From: Clostridia bacterium
GTDB taxonomy: Bacteria; Bacillota; Clostridia; Oscillospirales; Acutalibacteraceae
NCBI GenBank assembly: GCA_017534365.1
Contig: JAFWCS010000061.1
Coordinates: 1-18,165 of the forward strand
Direction: 5' to 3'
DNA: 18,165 nucleotides
The translations under genes and the position numbers were made by a program. A model generated the notes under the pieces. It was not told the origin of the DNA, did not search any database, and was given only the letters and a program-made list of their open reading frames with translations. Every line of letters starts with the position of its first letter. Within the stretch, counting starts at the first letter, position 1. Shown here one piece after another: positions 1-6,294 of the stretch.

Positions 1-509
1 ACGGTCTTTTTATCGCTGACCGCTTTGTAATCGATGCGCAGCGCGTTGTCCTCATGGAGCGTGAACAGGACGCGGAAGCGCACCTCGCCGGGGAAGCCCT
101 TCGCGCCGTCGGGACTGACGTAGGTCATTTCGACCGCGTTGTCGTCCACGATGATCGCCTGCCAGACTGCGCTCGACAGCTCGCCGCCGCCGTGCAGGCT
201 CGTGACGCCGCGCTCGTTTTTCTCCACGTGATATTCGACGCCGTCCAGCGTGAAAACGCCGCCGGCGATGCGGTTGGCGTAGCGGCCGATCGTGTTGCCC
301 TGATAATCGGAATACTGCTCGTGCCCGGCGACGGTGTCGAAGCCGATCAGCACGTCTGTAAAGGTTCCGGCCTTGTCAGGCACGCGAATGGCGTTCACCG
401 TCGCGCCGTAGGTGATCAGATCGACCTCCATGCCGGCGGTATTGGACAGGGTGAATTGATCGACGGTCCTGCCGTCTGCGGTCGTGCCGAACTGCGTTTT
501 AACAATCAT
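1..509 (-). CDS. galM: Aldose 1-epimerase (mutarotase), 3' end outside the window
   Basis: Reading leftward from the ATG at 509, the protein opens MIVKTQFGTTADGRTVDQFT and contains TYGATVNAIRVPD, VLIGFDTVAGHEQY, then GNTIGRYANRIAGGVFTLDG and SLHGG. This is the N-terminal half of the galactose mutarotase beta-sandwich: the N-R-I-A and L-H-G-G motifs belong to the substrate pocket. The family interconverts alpha and beta anomers of glucose and galactose in the cytoplasm. About 169 of an expected 330-350 residues are present; the catalytic Glu lies beyond the edge. A GGAGGG ribosome site stands just before the start, and only 13 bases separate it from the upstream EFR1 stop, so the two genes are probably co-transcribed from the promoter at 1387-1415. 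Family assignment is firm; the physiological sugar is not shown. Confidence 0.93.
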   Translation of the reverse strand, partial: MIVKTQFGTTADGRTVDQFTLSNTAGMEVDLITYGATVNAIRVPDKAGTFTDVLIGFDTVAGHEQYSDYQGNTIGRYANRIAGGVFTLDGVEYHVEKNERGVTSLHGGGELSSAVWQAIIVDDNAVEMTYVSPDGAKGFPGEVRFRVLFTLHEDNALRIDYKAVSDKKT

Positions 510-522
510 GGGGCTCCCTCCG

Positions 523-1263
523 TTATTTCAAGTTATAGATGCTGTATCTGCCGCGCGCTGCGGTGCCTTTGCCGTATTGGATCGCCTGCGCGGGGCAGCG
601 GTTGATGCAGGCCGTGCAGTGCTGGCATTTGCGCTGCGTCCAGACGGGCAGCCCGTCCCGCAGGCGGATGACGCCCTGCGGGCAGTTGGCTTCGCATTGG
701 CCGCAGGAAACGCAGGCGTCCGTTACGCTGAATTTTTTGGTGCCGCGCAGCAGATCATAGAATGGCGACATGACTGCGGTCATCACGTTTTTCAGCAGAT
801 TCTTTCGGCTGCGCTCCGTGCCGTCGAGAATGTCTTTGCCGATGCGATCGAGCATGCGGTCGGCCTGCGCCAGCGTTTTGCGCGCCTGCGCCGGATCGCA
901 GGGATCATACATCAGCACGTAGTTGTCCGGCATCACGACCTGCGCGGAAAAATCCAGCTCGATATCGAGCAGCCGCGCGAGCTTTTCGTCCGCCGCGGCC
1001 GCCGAGGCGCCGCAGGTGATCACGCAATAAACGTAGTTGCCCAGCGCCTCCTGCACCCGGGGCTCGCGCGCGAACTCGCGCACCATCGCGGGCAGGCCGC
1101 TGAAATAGACGGGAAAAACGAATCCCGTGCGGTTGAAATCGCCGACGTTCGGCAGCGCGCCCGGATCCAGCTTTGCAATATCATAGGCGCGGTCGCCCGT
1201 CAGATGCGCCAGCTTCATGGCGGCGTAGCGGGAGTTGCCGGTGCCGGAAAAATAGAAGATCAT
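523..1263 (-). CDS. EFR1-type flavodoxin/ferredoxin electron-transfer protein
   Basis: The protein begins MIFYFSGTGNSRYAA, where S-G-T-G-N-S is the FMN phosphate loop of a flavodoxin-like domain (roughly residues 1-170). It ends with two consecutive CxxCxxCxxxCP motifs, CVSCGQCEANCP and CQHCTACINRCP, that would bind two [4Fe-4S] clusters. This is the layout of the EFR1 family, common in anaerobic clostridia; electron donor and acceptor are unknown. I start it at the ATG at 1263 rather than the in-frame ATG at 1284, because GAGGG sits 6 bases before 1263 and the flavodoxin fold begins at that Met. That gives 246 residues. It is the first gene of an operon with galM and follows a leader of roughly 115 bases. 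No link between redox chemistry and mutarotation is obvious. Confidence 0.9.
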   Translation of the reverse strand: MIFYFSGTGNSRYAAMKLAHLTGDRAYDIAKLDPGALPNVGDFNRTGFVFPVYFSGLPAMVREFAREPRVQEALGNYVYCVITCGASAAAADEKLARLLDIELDFSAQVVMPDNYVLMYDPCDPAQARKTLAQADRMLDRIGKDILDGTERSRKNLLKNVMTAVMSPFYDLLRGTKKFSVTDACVSCGQCEANCPQGVIRLRDGLPVWTQRKCQHCTACINRCPAQAIQYGKGTAARGRYSIYNLK

Positions 1264-1386
1264 CGTGTTCCCTCGTTTCTCCATAGAATTCCGCCGCAGG
1301 CAGCGGATGATTTGTCAGATTGTCCGGAATGCTGTCCGGAATACGCGTGAAAGGTCGGCCGCCCCAGATCGCGCGGCGTCGATTGT

Positions 1387-1415
1387 ATTATACCAGCTTC
1401 GCGTTTCCCTGTCAA
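1387..1415 (-). promoter_or_regulatory. Consensus extended -10 sigma-A promoter for EFR1-galM
   Basis: On the minus strand TTGACA (1415-1410) is followed after exactly 17 bases by TATAAT (1392-1387). The dinucleotide TG stands one base before the -10, making it an extended -10 promoter. Both hexamers match the vegetative consensus perfectly, so basal expression should be strong unless repressed. Transcription should start near 1380, leaving a leader of about 115 bases before the ATG at 1263. Confidence 0.88.
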
Positions 1416-1435
1416 TCATCTAAGCACGCGCCACA

Positions 1436-1501
1436 TTTTCATAAAATATTTTTTGCATATTCATAAATTTTTCAAACAATCCCGAAAAAAACCTGTATAA
1501 T
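1436..1501 (+). promoter_or_regulatory. Response-regulator promoter with 11-bp phased AT-rich boxes
   Basis: A perfect TATAAT -10 lies at 1496-1501, but no good -35 is found 16-18 bases upstream. Instead 9-mers recur on an 11-bp period: TTTTCATAA (1436), TATTTTTTG (1447, poor), TATTCATAA (1458) and TTTTCAAAC (1469-1477). OmpR/PhoB-type regulators bind direct repeats with one helical turn spacing, often in place of the -35. Similar boxes with the same 18-bp gap to a -10 stand before htrA (3999-4042). Binding by the regulator encoded next door is inference. The rest of 1264-1564 holds no gene. Confidence 0.55.
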
Positions 1502-1564
1502 AGAAAACAGACAGAATAGAAATGATATTCTTTTATATTGAAACAGGACTGGAGGCGTTCATTC

Positions 1565-2251
1565 ATGGCGGAAAAAATTCTCGTTGTTGATGATGATACC
1601 AATATCTGCGAACTGCTGCGGCTGTATCTTGAAAAAGAAGGTTATGAAGTCAGCATCGCCAACACCGGCACCGACGCGGTGAAAATGTTTCAGCGCGTGT
1701 CGCCGGATCTGATGCTGCTGGATATCATGCTCCCCGAGCTGGACGGCTGGCAGGTTTGCCGCGAGATCCGCAAGACTTCGGACAAGCCCATCATTATGCT
1801 CACCGCCAAGGGCGAGACGTTCGATAAGGTGCTCGGCTTTGAGCTGGGGGCGGACGACTATGTCGTGAAGCCCTTCGACGCAAAGGAAGTCATGGCGCGC
1901 GTGAAGGCCGTGCTGCGGCGCAGCGGCGGCGGAGACCGCAATGACATCAAAGAAGTGCGCTTCGACAAGCTTGTGATCAACCTGACGAATTACGAGCTGC
2001 GCGTGGACGGCAAAAAGATCGACACGCCGCCGAAGGAGCTGGAGCTGATCTACCATCTGGCGAGCAATCCGAACCGCGTGTTCACCCGCGACCAGCTGCT
2101 GGACGAGGTCTGGGGCTTCGATTATTACGGAGATTCCCGCACCGTGGACGTGCACGTGAAGCGCCTGCGCGAAAAGCTGGAGGGCGTTTCGGATAAATGG
2201 GAGCTGAAAACCGTTTGGAGCGTCGGCTATAAATTCGCGACGAAAGACTGA
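1565..2251 (+). CDS. OmpR/PhoB-family response regulator
   Basis: A 228-residue two-domain regulator. The receiver domain (about 1-120) starts MAEKILVVDDD, giving the acidic pocket D9-D11; phosphoacceptor Asp is D53 in LLDIMLPELDGW, with T80 and K102 (VVKPFD) completing the site. The C-terminal winged helix (about 130-226) shows PPKELELIYHLASNPNRVF, DQLLDEVWG, the recognition-helix region SRTVDVHVKRLREKLE and the wing WSVGYKF. It would be phosphorylated by the histidine kinase encoded downstream at 2497 and bind DNA as a dimer on direct repeats. I prefer the ATG at 1565, with GGAGG 9 bases upstream, over the in-frame ATG at 1538, because the receiver fold starts there. It resembles ResD/SrrA/CssR types, but the subfamily cannot be fixed by eye. 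Confidence 0.95.
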   Translation: MAEKILVVDDDTNICELLRLYLEKEGYEVSIANTGTDAVKMFQRVSPDLMLLDIMLPELDGWQVCREIRKTSDKPIIMLTAKGETFDKVLGFELGADDYVVKPFDAKEVMARVKAVLRRSGGGDRNDIKEVRFDKLVINLTNYELRVDGKKIDTPPKELELIYHLASNPNRVFTRDQLLDEVWGFDYYGDSRTVDVHVKRLREKLEGVSDKWELKTVWSVGYKFATKD

Positions 2252-2283
2252 CCCCGCTTCCCGGGGCGTGTAGCAAAATGCCG

Positions 2284-2381
2284 ACGGCAGCACACTGTAG
2301 GGCAAGCATACATGCTTGCCGACGCGGCGATACGCCGCGCTTGCGGCACGGATGGATCCGTGCCCTACGGCCTGTTGCCGT
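2284..2381. repeat. Multi-palindromic repeat between regulator and kinase (MITE-like)
   Basis: Three perfect hairpins lie side by side: 2301-2320 (9-bp stem GGCAAGCAT/ATGCTTGCC), 2323-2339 (7-bp stem CGCGGCG/CGCCGCG) and 2345-2364 (9-bp stem GGCACGGAT/ATCCGTGCC). They are enclosed by inverted GTAGGGC (2297-2303) and GCCCTAC (2362-2368), and further out by an imperfect match ending in ACGGCA (2284) and TGCCGT (2381). This cloverleaf-like design with terminal inverted repeats resembles the small non-coding palindromic repeats scattered through clostridial genomes. No target-site duplication is clear, and no second copy is in the window. Confidence 0.75.
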
Positions 2382-2483
2382 TTTTCTGTGGATCCTCCGC
2401 CGACACACAAGCGCATGTGACGGCGGATGCACAATCGGCCGGATTTTGCGACGCGCCCTTTTTCCGTTTTCTTCCGGGGTTTT

Positions 2484-2499
2484 GAGGTGATGAAATTTG
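2484..2499 (+). promoter_or_regulatory. Ribosome binding site that sets a TTG start for the kinase
   Basis: GAGGTG at 2484-2489 is followed after 7 bases by TTG at 2497. The ATG at 2490 touches the Shine-Dalgarno sequence and opens a different frame that stops at 2633 without resembling any protein. The kinase frame has no better start before its first membrane helix, so TTG is the likely initiator. Confidence 0.75.
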
Positions 2500-3993
2500 C
2501 GCAGAAAAAACCGCAGGCCGAAGTCCGGCCTGTTTCGAAAATACTTTCTGGTCACGATTTCGATCCTGCTGGTCAGCTTCATTTTCACTGGCGGCGCGCT
2601 GCTGCTGCTGGTGAGCAAGCTCTGGCTGGATGAAAAGCGGGCCCTGCTGATGGAGAATACGCAGTCCGTGGCGGAAAACACGGCGGACGTGCTGGCCTCG
2701 AGCTATTTCTTTGACAGCAGCCGCAGCTCCGTGATCGTCATCTGCAACACGCTTTTGCAGATTTCCAATGCCGTGGATGCCGACGTGTTTATGGTCAACC
2801 CCTCCGGCGCGGTGGTTTACTGCAAGGAGATCCTGCAGGCGGATATGATGCTTTACACCGACGAATGCATCATCCACAAGCAGTATCAGATGCCGAAGGC
2901 CTTCATGGAGGTCGCCTGCAGAGAGCCGCACGTGGAAATGGGCACGCTGGACGGCACCTTCAACGCCTATCATTTTATTGTCAGCGCGCCGGTGCGCGTG
3001 CGGGGCGAAACGGTGGGCGTGATCGTGACCGTGCAGGAGATCTCCGGCAGGCTCACGCCGTATATCCGGGCGATCTCCCGGATGTTCTTCGTCGCGTCGA
3101 TCCTGGTGCTGCTGATCGCGTTTATTCCCGTTTCGCTGATCAGCGACCAGTTCACACGGCCGCTGCGGCAGATGTCCGCCGCCGCCCGGCAATACGCCAA
3201 CGGCGACTTTTCCACGCGCATCCGGCTGCGAAAATCCCGCTTCTCCCGCCGCACGGATGAGATCGACGAGCTGGTCGCCGCCTTCAACTCCATGGCGCAG
3301 GCGCTCGCAACGCTCGAAATGAGCCGCCGCAGCTTCGTGGCGAATGTTTCGCATGAGCTGAAAACGCCGATGACCACGATCGGCGGCTTTATCGACGGGA
3401 TCCTGGACGGCACGATCGAGCCGGAGAAGCAGGCGCAGTATCTGCAGATCGTTTCCGACGAGGTCAAGCGGCTGGCGCGCCTGGTCACGGGGATGCTGAA
3501 TATGAGCAAGATCGAGGCGGGCGAGCTGGATATCAAGCCGACGGACTTCGATCTTTCCGAAATGCTGTTCCGCACGCTGCTGAGCTTTGAGCAGCTGATC
3601 GACGGCAAATCCATCGAGGTGCGCGGGCTGGACGCCATGGAGCCGCTGCCTGTCAAGGCCGACCGGGATATGATCAATCAGGTCGTTTATAATCTGGTGG
3701 ACAACGCCGTCAAATTCACGCCGGAGGGCGGCTACATCGAGGTCGTCGCCAGGAAGGATGCGGAGAAGGCGATCGTGCGCATCCGCAACAGCGGCAAGGG
3801 AATTGCCAGCGAGGAGCTGGACAAAATATTTGAGCGGTTCTATAAAGTGGATAAATCCCGCAGCTACGACGTGAAGGGCGCCGGGCTCGGCCTCTATCTG
3901 GTCAAGACCATCATTGAGCTGCACGGCGGCCAGATCACCGCCCGCAGCGAGGAAGGCGAGTATACGGAATTCATCTTCCATCTGCCGCTCTGA
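2497..3993 (+). CDS. Membrane sensor histidine kinase (HAMP-HisKA-HATPase)
   Basis: A 498-residue kinase: first membrane helix about 16-44, extracellular sensor about 45-193, second helix about 196-215, HAMP linker about 216-270, HisKA with VSHELKTP (phospho-His H286), then the ATPase domain with N-box NQVVYNLVDNAVKF (394-407), G1 box NSGKGI (431-436), F box DKIFERFYK and G2 box GAGLGLYL (461-468). The G1 box has Asn where Asp is usual, a variant I believe occurs in active Firmicutes kinases. It would phosphorylate the regulator encoded at 1565. The two genes are separated by 245 bases containing a palindromic repeat, with no promoter seen between them, so co-transcription is likely. The start is TTG. 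The ligand is unknown; htrA downstream suggests envelope stress. Confidence 0.94.
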   Translation: MRRKNRRPKSGLFRKYFLVTISILLVSFIFTGGALLLLVSKLWLDEKRALLMENTQSVAENTADVLASSYFFDSSRSSVIVICNTLLQISNAVDADVFMVNPSGAVVYCKEILQADMMLYTDECIIHKQYQMPKAFMEVACREPHVEMGTLDGTFNAYHFIVSAPVRVRGETVGVIVTVQEISGRLTPYIRAISRMFFVASILVLLIAFIPVSLISDQFTRPLRQMSAAARQYANGDFSTRIRLRKSRFSRRTDEIDELVAAFNSMAQALATLEMSRRSFVANVSHELKTPMTTIGGFIDGILDGTIEPEKQAQYLQIVSDEVKRLARLVTGMLNMSKIEAGELDIKPTDFDLSEMLFRTLLSFEQLIDGKSIEVRGLDAMEPLPVKADRDMINQVVYNLVDNAVKFTPEGGYIEVVARKDAEKAIVRIRNSGKGIASEELDKIFERFYKVDKSRSYDVKGAGLGLYLVKTIIELHGGQITARSEEGEYTEFIFHLPL

Positions 3994-3998
3994 TCCGT

Positions 3999-4042
3999 TT
4001 TTCGTATGGTTTTCGTATTTTTATTCAAACAAGAAGGATAAT
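3999..4042 (+). promoter_or_regulatory. Candidate response-regulator operator and promoter for htrA
   Basis: Two identical 9-mers, TTTTCGTAT at 3999-4007 and 4010-4018, repeat on an 11-bp period just after the kinase stop. A GATAAT -10 candidate at 4037-4042 follows with an 18-bp gap and no recognisable -35, so the repeat occupies the -35 position, as in activator-dependent PhoB-type promoters. The geometry matches the promoter of the regulator gene (1436-1501). That the regulator binds here is inference. Confidence 0.5.
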
Positions 4043-4063
4043 TTCTTGATCGTTCTTTTATAG

Positions 4064-4099
4064 CTTGTTCAAAAAACTGCAACAAGTCGGGATTACAAT
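4064..4099 (+). promoter_or_regulatory. Inverted repeat and second weak -10 upstream of htrA
   Basis: CTTGTT (4064-4069) and AACAAG (4081-4086) form a 6-bp inverted repeat with an 11-base spacer, followed by TACAAT at 4094-4099. No -35 sits at a proper distance from TACAAT. It may be a second start site with its own operator, or chance in an AT-rich stretch. A short GCGGG/CCCGC stem (4119-4134) lies directly before the htrA ribosome site GGGAGG at 4136. Confidence 0.3.
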
Positions 4100-4148
4100 A
4101 AGGGCGTAGAAAGCAAACGCGGGGCAGCACCCGCAGGGAGGCACGGAT

Positions 4149-5891
4149 ATGAAGAATCCTTATGATGAGTATGAGCAGGAACACAACGTGTTCGGCAGCG
4201 AGCCGGAAAACACGCCGCAGACGGACGCCCCGGCACAGACGCCGGATCCCGCGCCGCTGACGCAATTGTTCGGCGACACGTTCTCCGAGGCGGCGCAGAC
4301 GCCGCCGGCAGCCGCGCCGGAAACGCCGACGCAGGCGGAATTTGCGCCGGAAGAAACGCCGGCACAGGCGGAAGCCGAACCGATTTCACAGACGGCCGAC
4401 GAACCCGCGCCGGCCTACGGGCAGACCTATGCCGCCCCGCCGATCCCGCCGCAGCCGCAGACCGGCTCAACGGAAACGCCGCGCGTGGACGTGCCGCGCA
4501 TGGATGTACCGCAGTATGGCGGGCAGGAGAATCCGATCTATTCCCAGCAGCCGTATGCCCCGCCGCCGTATCGCGCGGCGCAGGCCCCCGGCGCGCAGGC
4601 GCCCTACGGCTACCGCCCGCCGACCGCGCCTTATCCCGCGGCGCCGTCGCAGCCGGAGAAGCCCAAGCGCAAGGGCGGCAAGGTTTTCGCCGCCTGCATC
4701 GCGCTGCTGCTGGTGTTCGCGCTGGGCGTCGGCGTAGCGAGCATCTTCAGATCCGGCCGCAGCGCGGAGCGCAATGGCGGCACGAATCAGGCAAACGACA
4801 ACGCCCCGCAGCTTGCGCTGCATGAATCGCCGACCAGCGTCACCAAGCTGGAGAGCAAGGCCGATACGCCCCTGACCCCCGCGCAGATCGCCGCCAAGGT
4901 GGCGGGCATCAACGTCGGCGTGCTGGTGTCCAGCCGCTCCGCGAGCGGGGAAGGCTCCGGCATCGTGATGGGCGAAGACAGCACGCACACTTACACTTAT
5001 ATTATCACCTGCGCCCATGTGATCGACAACGCCGGTCTGACCGTGCGCGTGCAGACCGCGGACGGCACGACCTATGACGCGGAGATCGTCGGCTTTGACC
5101 GGCAGACGGATATCGGCGTGCTACGCATCAAGGCCAAGGGCCTGACCGCCGCGGAATTCGGCGATTCGGATGCGCTGGTCGTCGGCGACCCGGTCTATGC
5201 GATCGGCAACCCCGGCGGCACGGAGCTGTTCGGCTCCTTCACCACCGGCTACGTTTCCGCCATCGGCCGTTCCGTTCAGAGCGAGATCGGCTACACGATG
5301 GAATGCATTCAGCATAACGCTGCCATCAGCCCCGGCAACTCCGGCGGCGCGCTGGTCAATCAGTACGGCCAGGTGGTCGGCATCAATTCGCAAAAGATTA
5401 CCGCCACGGAATACGAGGGCCTCTCCTTCGCCGTGCCCATCACGCAGGCCAAGGAGATCATCGACGATCTGATCAAGTATTCCTACGTTCCGAACCGCGC
5501 GATGCTCGGCATCACCTATTATCCCGTCACGGCCAGCCAGCAGTATTATATGGTTGCGCAGATCAAGGGTCTGCCCGCCGGCACGCTGATCATCGACGAG
5601 ATCAAGAGCGGCAGCAGCCTGGAGGGCACGAACGCGAGAAAGTATGACATGATCATCGCCGTGGACGGCAAGGACATGGATACCGCGGACGTGCTGCTCG
5701 AGCGCATCGACAACGGCAAGGTCGGCGACAAGCTGACCCTGACGCTCTGCCGCGTGAACAGTGACTATTCGCTTGAGCAGTTCGACGTGGAGGTCACCCT
5801 TGTGGAGGACCGCACCGGCTCCGAAGAGGTCACGACCACGACCCAGCAGTATGTCAACCCCTTCGATTTCTTCAATCAGTACGGCTTCTGA
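4149..5891 (+). CDS. Membrane-anchored HtrA/DegP-like serine protease with PDZ domain
   Basis: A 580-residue S1C protease. Residues 1-175 are low-complexity, rich in Pro, Ala, Gln and Glu, and predicted cytoplasmic. KPKRKGGK precedes a single membrane helix (about 179-200). The trypsin-like domain follows outside the membrane with the full triad: H290 in YIITCAHVI, D321 in RQTDIGVLRI and S398 in SPGNSGGALV. A PDZ-like domain (about 450-555) ends the fold, then a Thr/Gln-rich tail. HtrA proteases degrade or refold damaged surface and secreted proteins. The gene lies 155 bases after a two-component system, like htrA controlled by CssRS in Bacillus, and phased repeats at 3999-4018 fit such control. 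The ribosome site GGGAGG is 7 bases before ATG. A terminator at 5942 closes the unit. The N-terminal tail is much longer than the short cytoplasmic segment of Bacillus HtrA. Confidence 0.94.
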   Translation: MKNPYDEYEQEHNVFGSEPENTPQTDAPAQTPDPAPLTQLFGDTFSEAAQTPPAAAPETPTQAEFAPEETPAQAEAEPISQTADEPAPAYGQTYAAPPIPPQPQTGSTETPRVDVPRMDVPQYGGQENPIYSQQPYAPPPYRAAQAPGAQAPYGYRPPTAPYPAAPSQPEKPKRKGGKVFAACIALLLVFALGVGVASIFRSGRSAERNGGTNQANDNAPQLALHESPTSVTKLESKADTPLTPAQIAAKVAGINVGVLVSSRSASGEGSGIVMGEDSTHTYTYIITCAHVIDNAGLTVRVQTADGTTYDAEIVGFDRQTDIGVLRIKAKGLTAAEFGDSDALVVGDPVYAIGNPGGTELFGSFTTGYVSAIGRSVQSEIGYTMECIQHNAAISPGNSGGALVNQYGQVVGINSQKITATEYEGLSFAVPITQAKEIIDDLIKYSYVPNRAMLGITYYPVTASQQYYMVAQIKGLPAGTLIIDEIKSGSSLEGTNARKYDMIIAVDGKDMDTADVLLERIDNGKVGDKLTLTLCRVNSDYSLEQFDVEVTLVEDRTGSEEVTTTTQQYVNPFDFFNQYGF

Positions 5892-5941
5892 TTTTGACCA
5901 CTTCTCAGTTTTCGGACTGTTTTCATTTCATTTCTCCTCAA

Positions 5942-5986
5942 AGAGAGCGCGCTGCAGGTTTTCGGCCTGCAGCGCGTTCGGCTTTT
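5942..5986 (+). terminator. Rho-independent terminator after htrA
   Basis: CGCGCTGCAGG (5948-5958) pairs perfectly with CCTGCAGCGCG (5966-5976) around a 7-base loop, an 11-bp GC-rich stem. The following TTCGGCTTTT is only partly T-rich, so termination may be incomplete. It also faces the XRE gene that ends at 6048 on the other strand. Confidence 0.75.
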
Positions 5987-6019
5987 AGGTGTTAGGGGCT
6001 AGGGATTAGGGGTTAGGCG
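5985..6019. repeat. Five-unit heptanucleotide tandem repeat, consensus TTAGGGG
   Basis: Consecutive 7-base units read TTAGGTG, TTAGGGG, CTAGGGA, TTAGGGG, TTAGGCG. The region lies between two convergent genes and codes for nothing. The G-runs could form a G-quadruplex on the plus strand, although only three runs have three or more Gs. Confidence 0.8.
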
Positions 6020-6047
6020 CAGGATACCGTGGACAGGCGCGGCATCG

Positions 6048-6266
6048 TTATTTCGCTTTGAAGGACGGATCCTGTGTGCGGTCCAGCAAATAGTCGACGC
6101 TGCAGTGATAATAGTCCGCGAGCGTGACCAGCACTTCCGCGGTCAATGCGATGGCGCCGGTTTCGTATTGCGAATATGTGTTTTGGGAAATGTGCAGCAG
6201 CTCCGCAATTTCCCGCTGCCGGATGTCCCGGTCTTCCCGAATGCTTCTCAAGTTTTTAAAAACCAT
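6048..6266 (-). CDS. Small XRE-family helix-turn-helix repressor
   Basis: A 72-residue protein consisting almost only of a Cro/CI-type HTH domain: LRSIREDRDIRQREIAELL, then ISQNTYSQYETGAIAL as the turn and recognition helix, and ending YYHCSVDYLLDRT, the typical end of this fold. Such stand-alone proteins act as dimeric repressors. GGAGG lies 9 bases before the ATG. The gene is divergent from the TM2-domain gene, and the 102 bases between them contain two palindromes over the TM2 promoter, so it most likely represses that gene and perhaps itself. No signal-binding domain is present. Confidence 0.93.
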   Translation of the reverse strand: MVFKNLRSIREDRDIRQREIAELLHISQNTYSQYETGAIALTAEVLVTLADYYHCSVDYLLDRTQDPSFKAK

Positions 6267-6294
6267 AATAAAACGCCTCCGGCTTTATTATGGA

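Noticed and set aside
54..605. Long open frames on the plus strand opposite galM and EFR1 (also 484-1350)
   Set aside because: They mirror well-identified minus-strand genes, have no ribosome sites, and encode Arg/Ala/His-rich sequence typical of antisense reading in GC-rich DNA.
2252..2271. Possible terminator after the response regulator (CCCCG/CGGGG stem)
   Set aside because: The stem is only 5 bp and no T-run follows, so it is not a convincing intrinsic terminator.
2301..2364. Palindrome cluster read as a short CRISPR array
   Set aside because: The three hairpins differ in sequence and are not separated by spacers of even length; there are no repeated units and no cas genes.
2365..3981. 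538-codon open frame antisense to the histidine kinase
   Set aside because: The kinase on the plus strand has every catalytic box; the antisense protein is His/Asp/Arg-rich without any recognisable domain.
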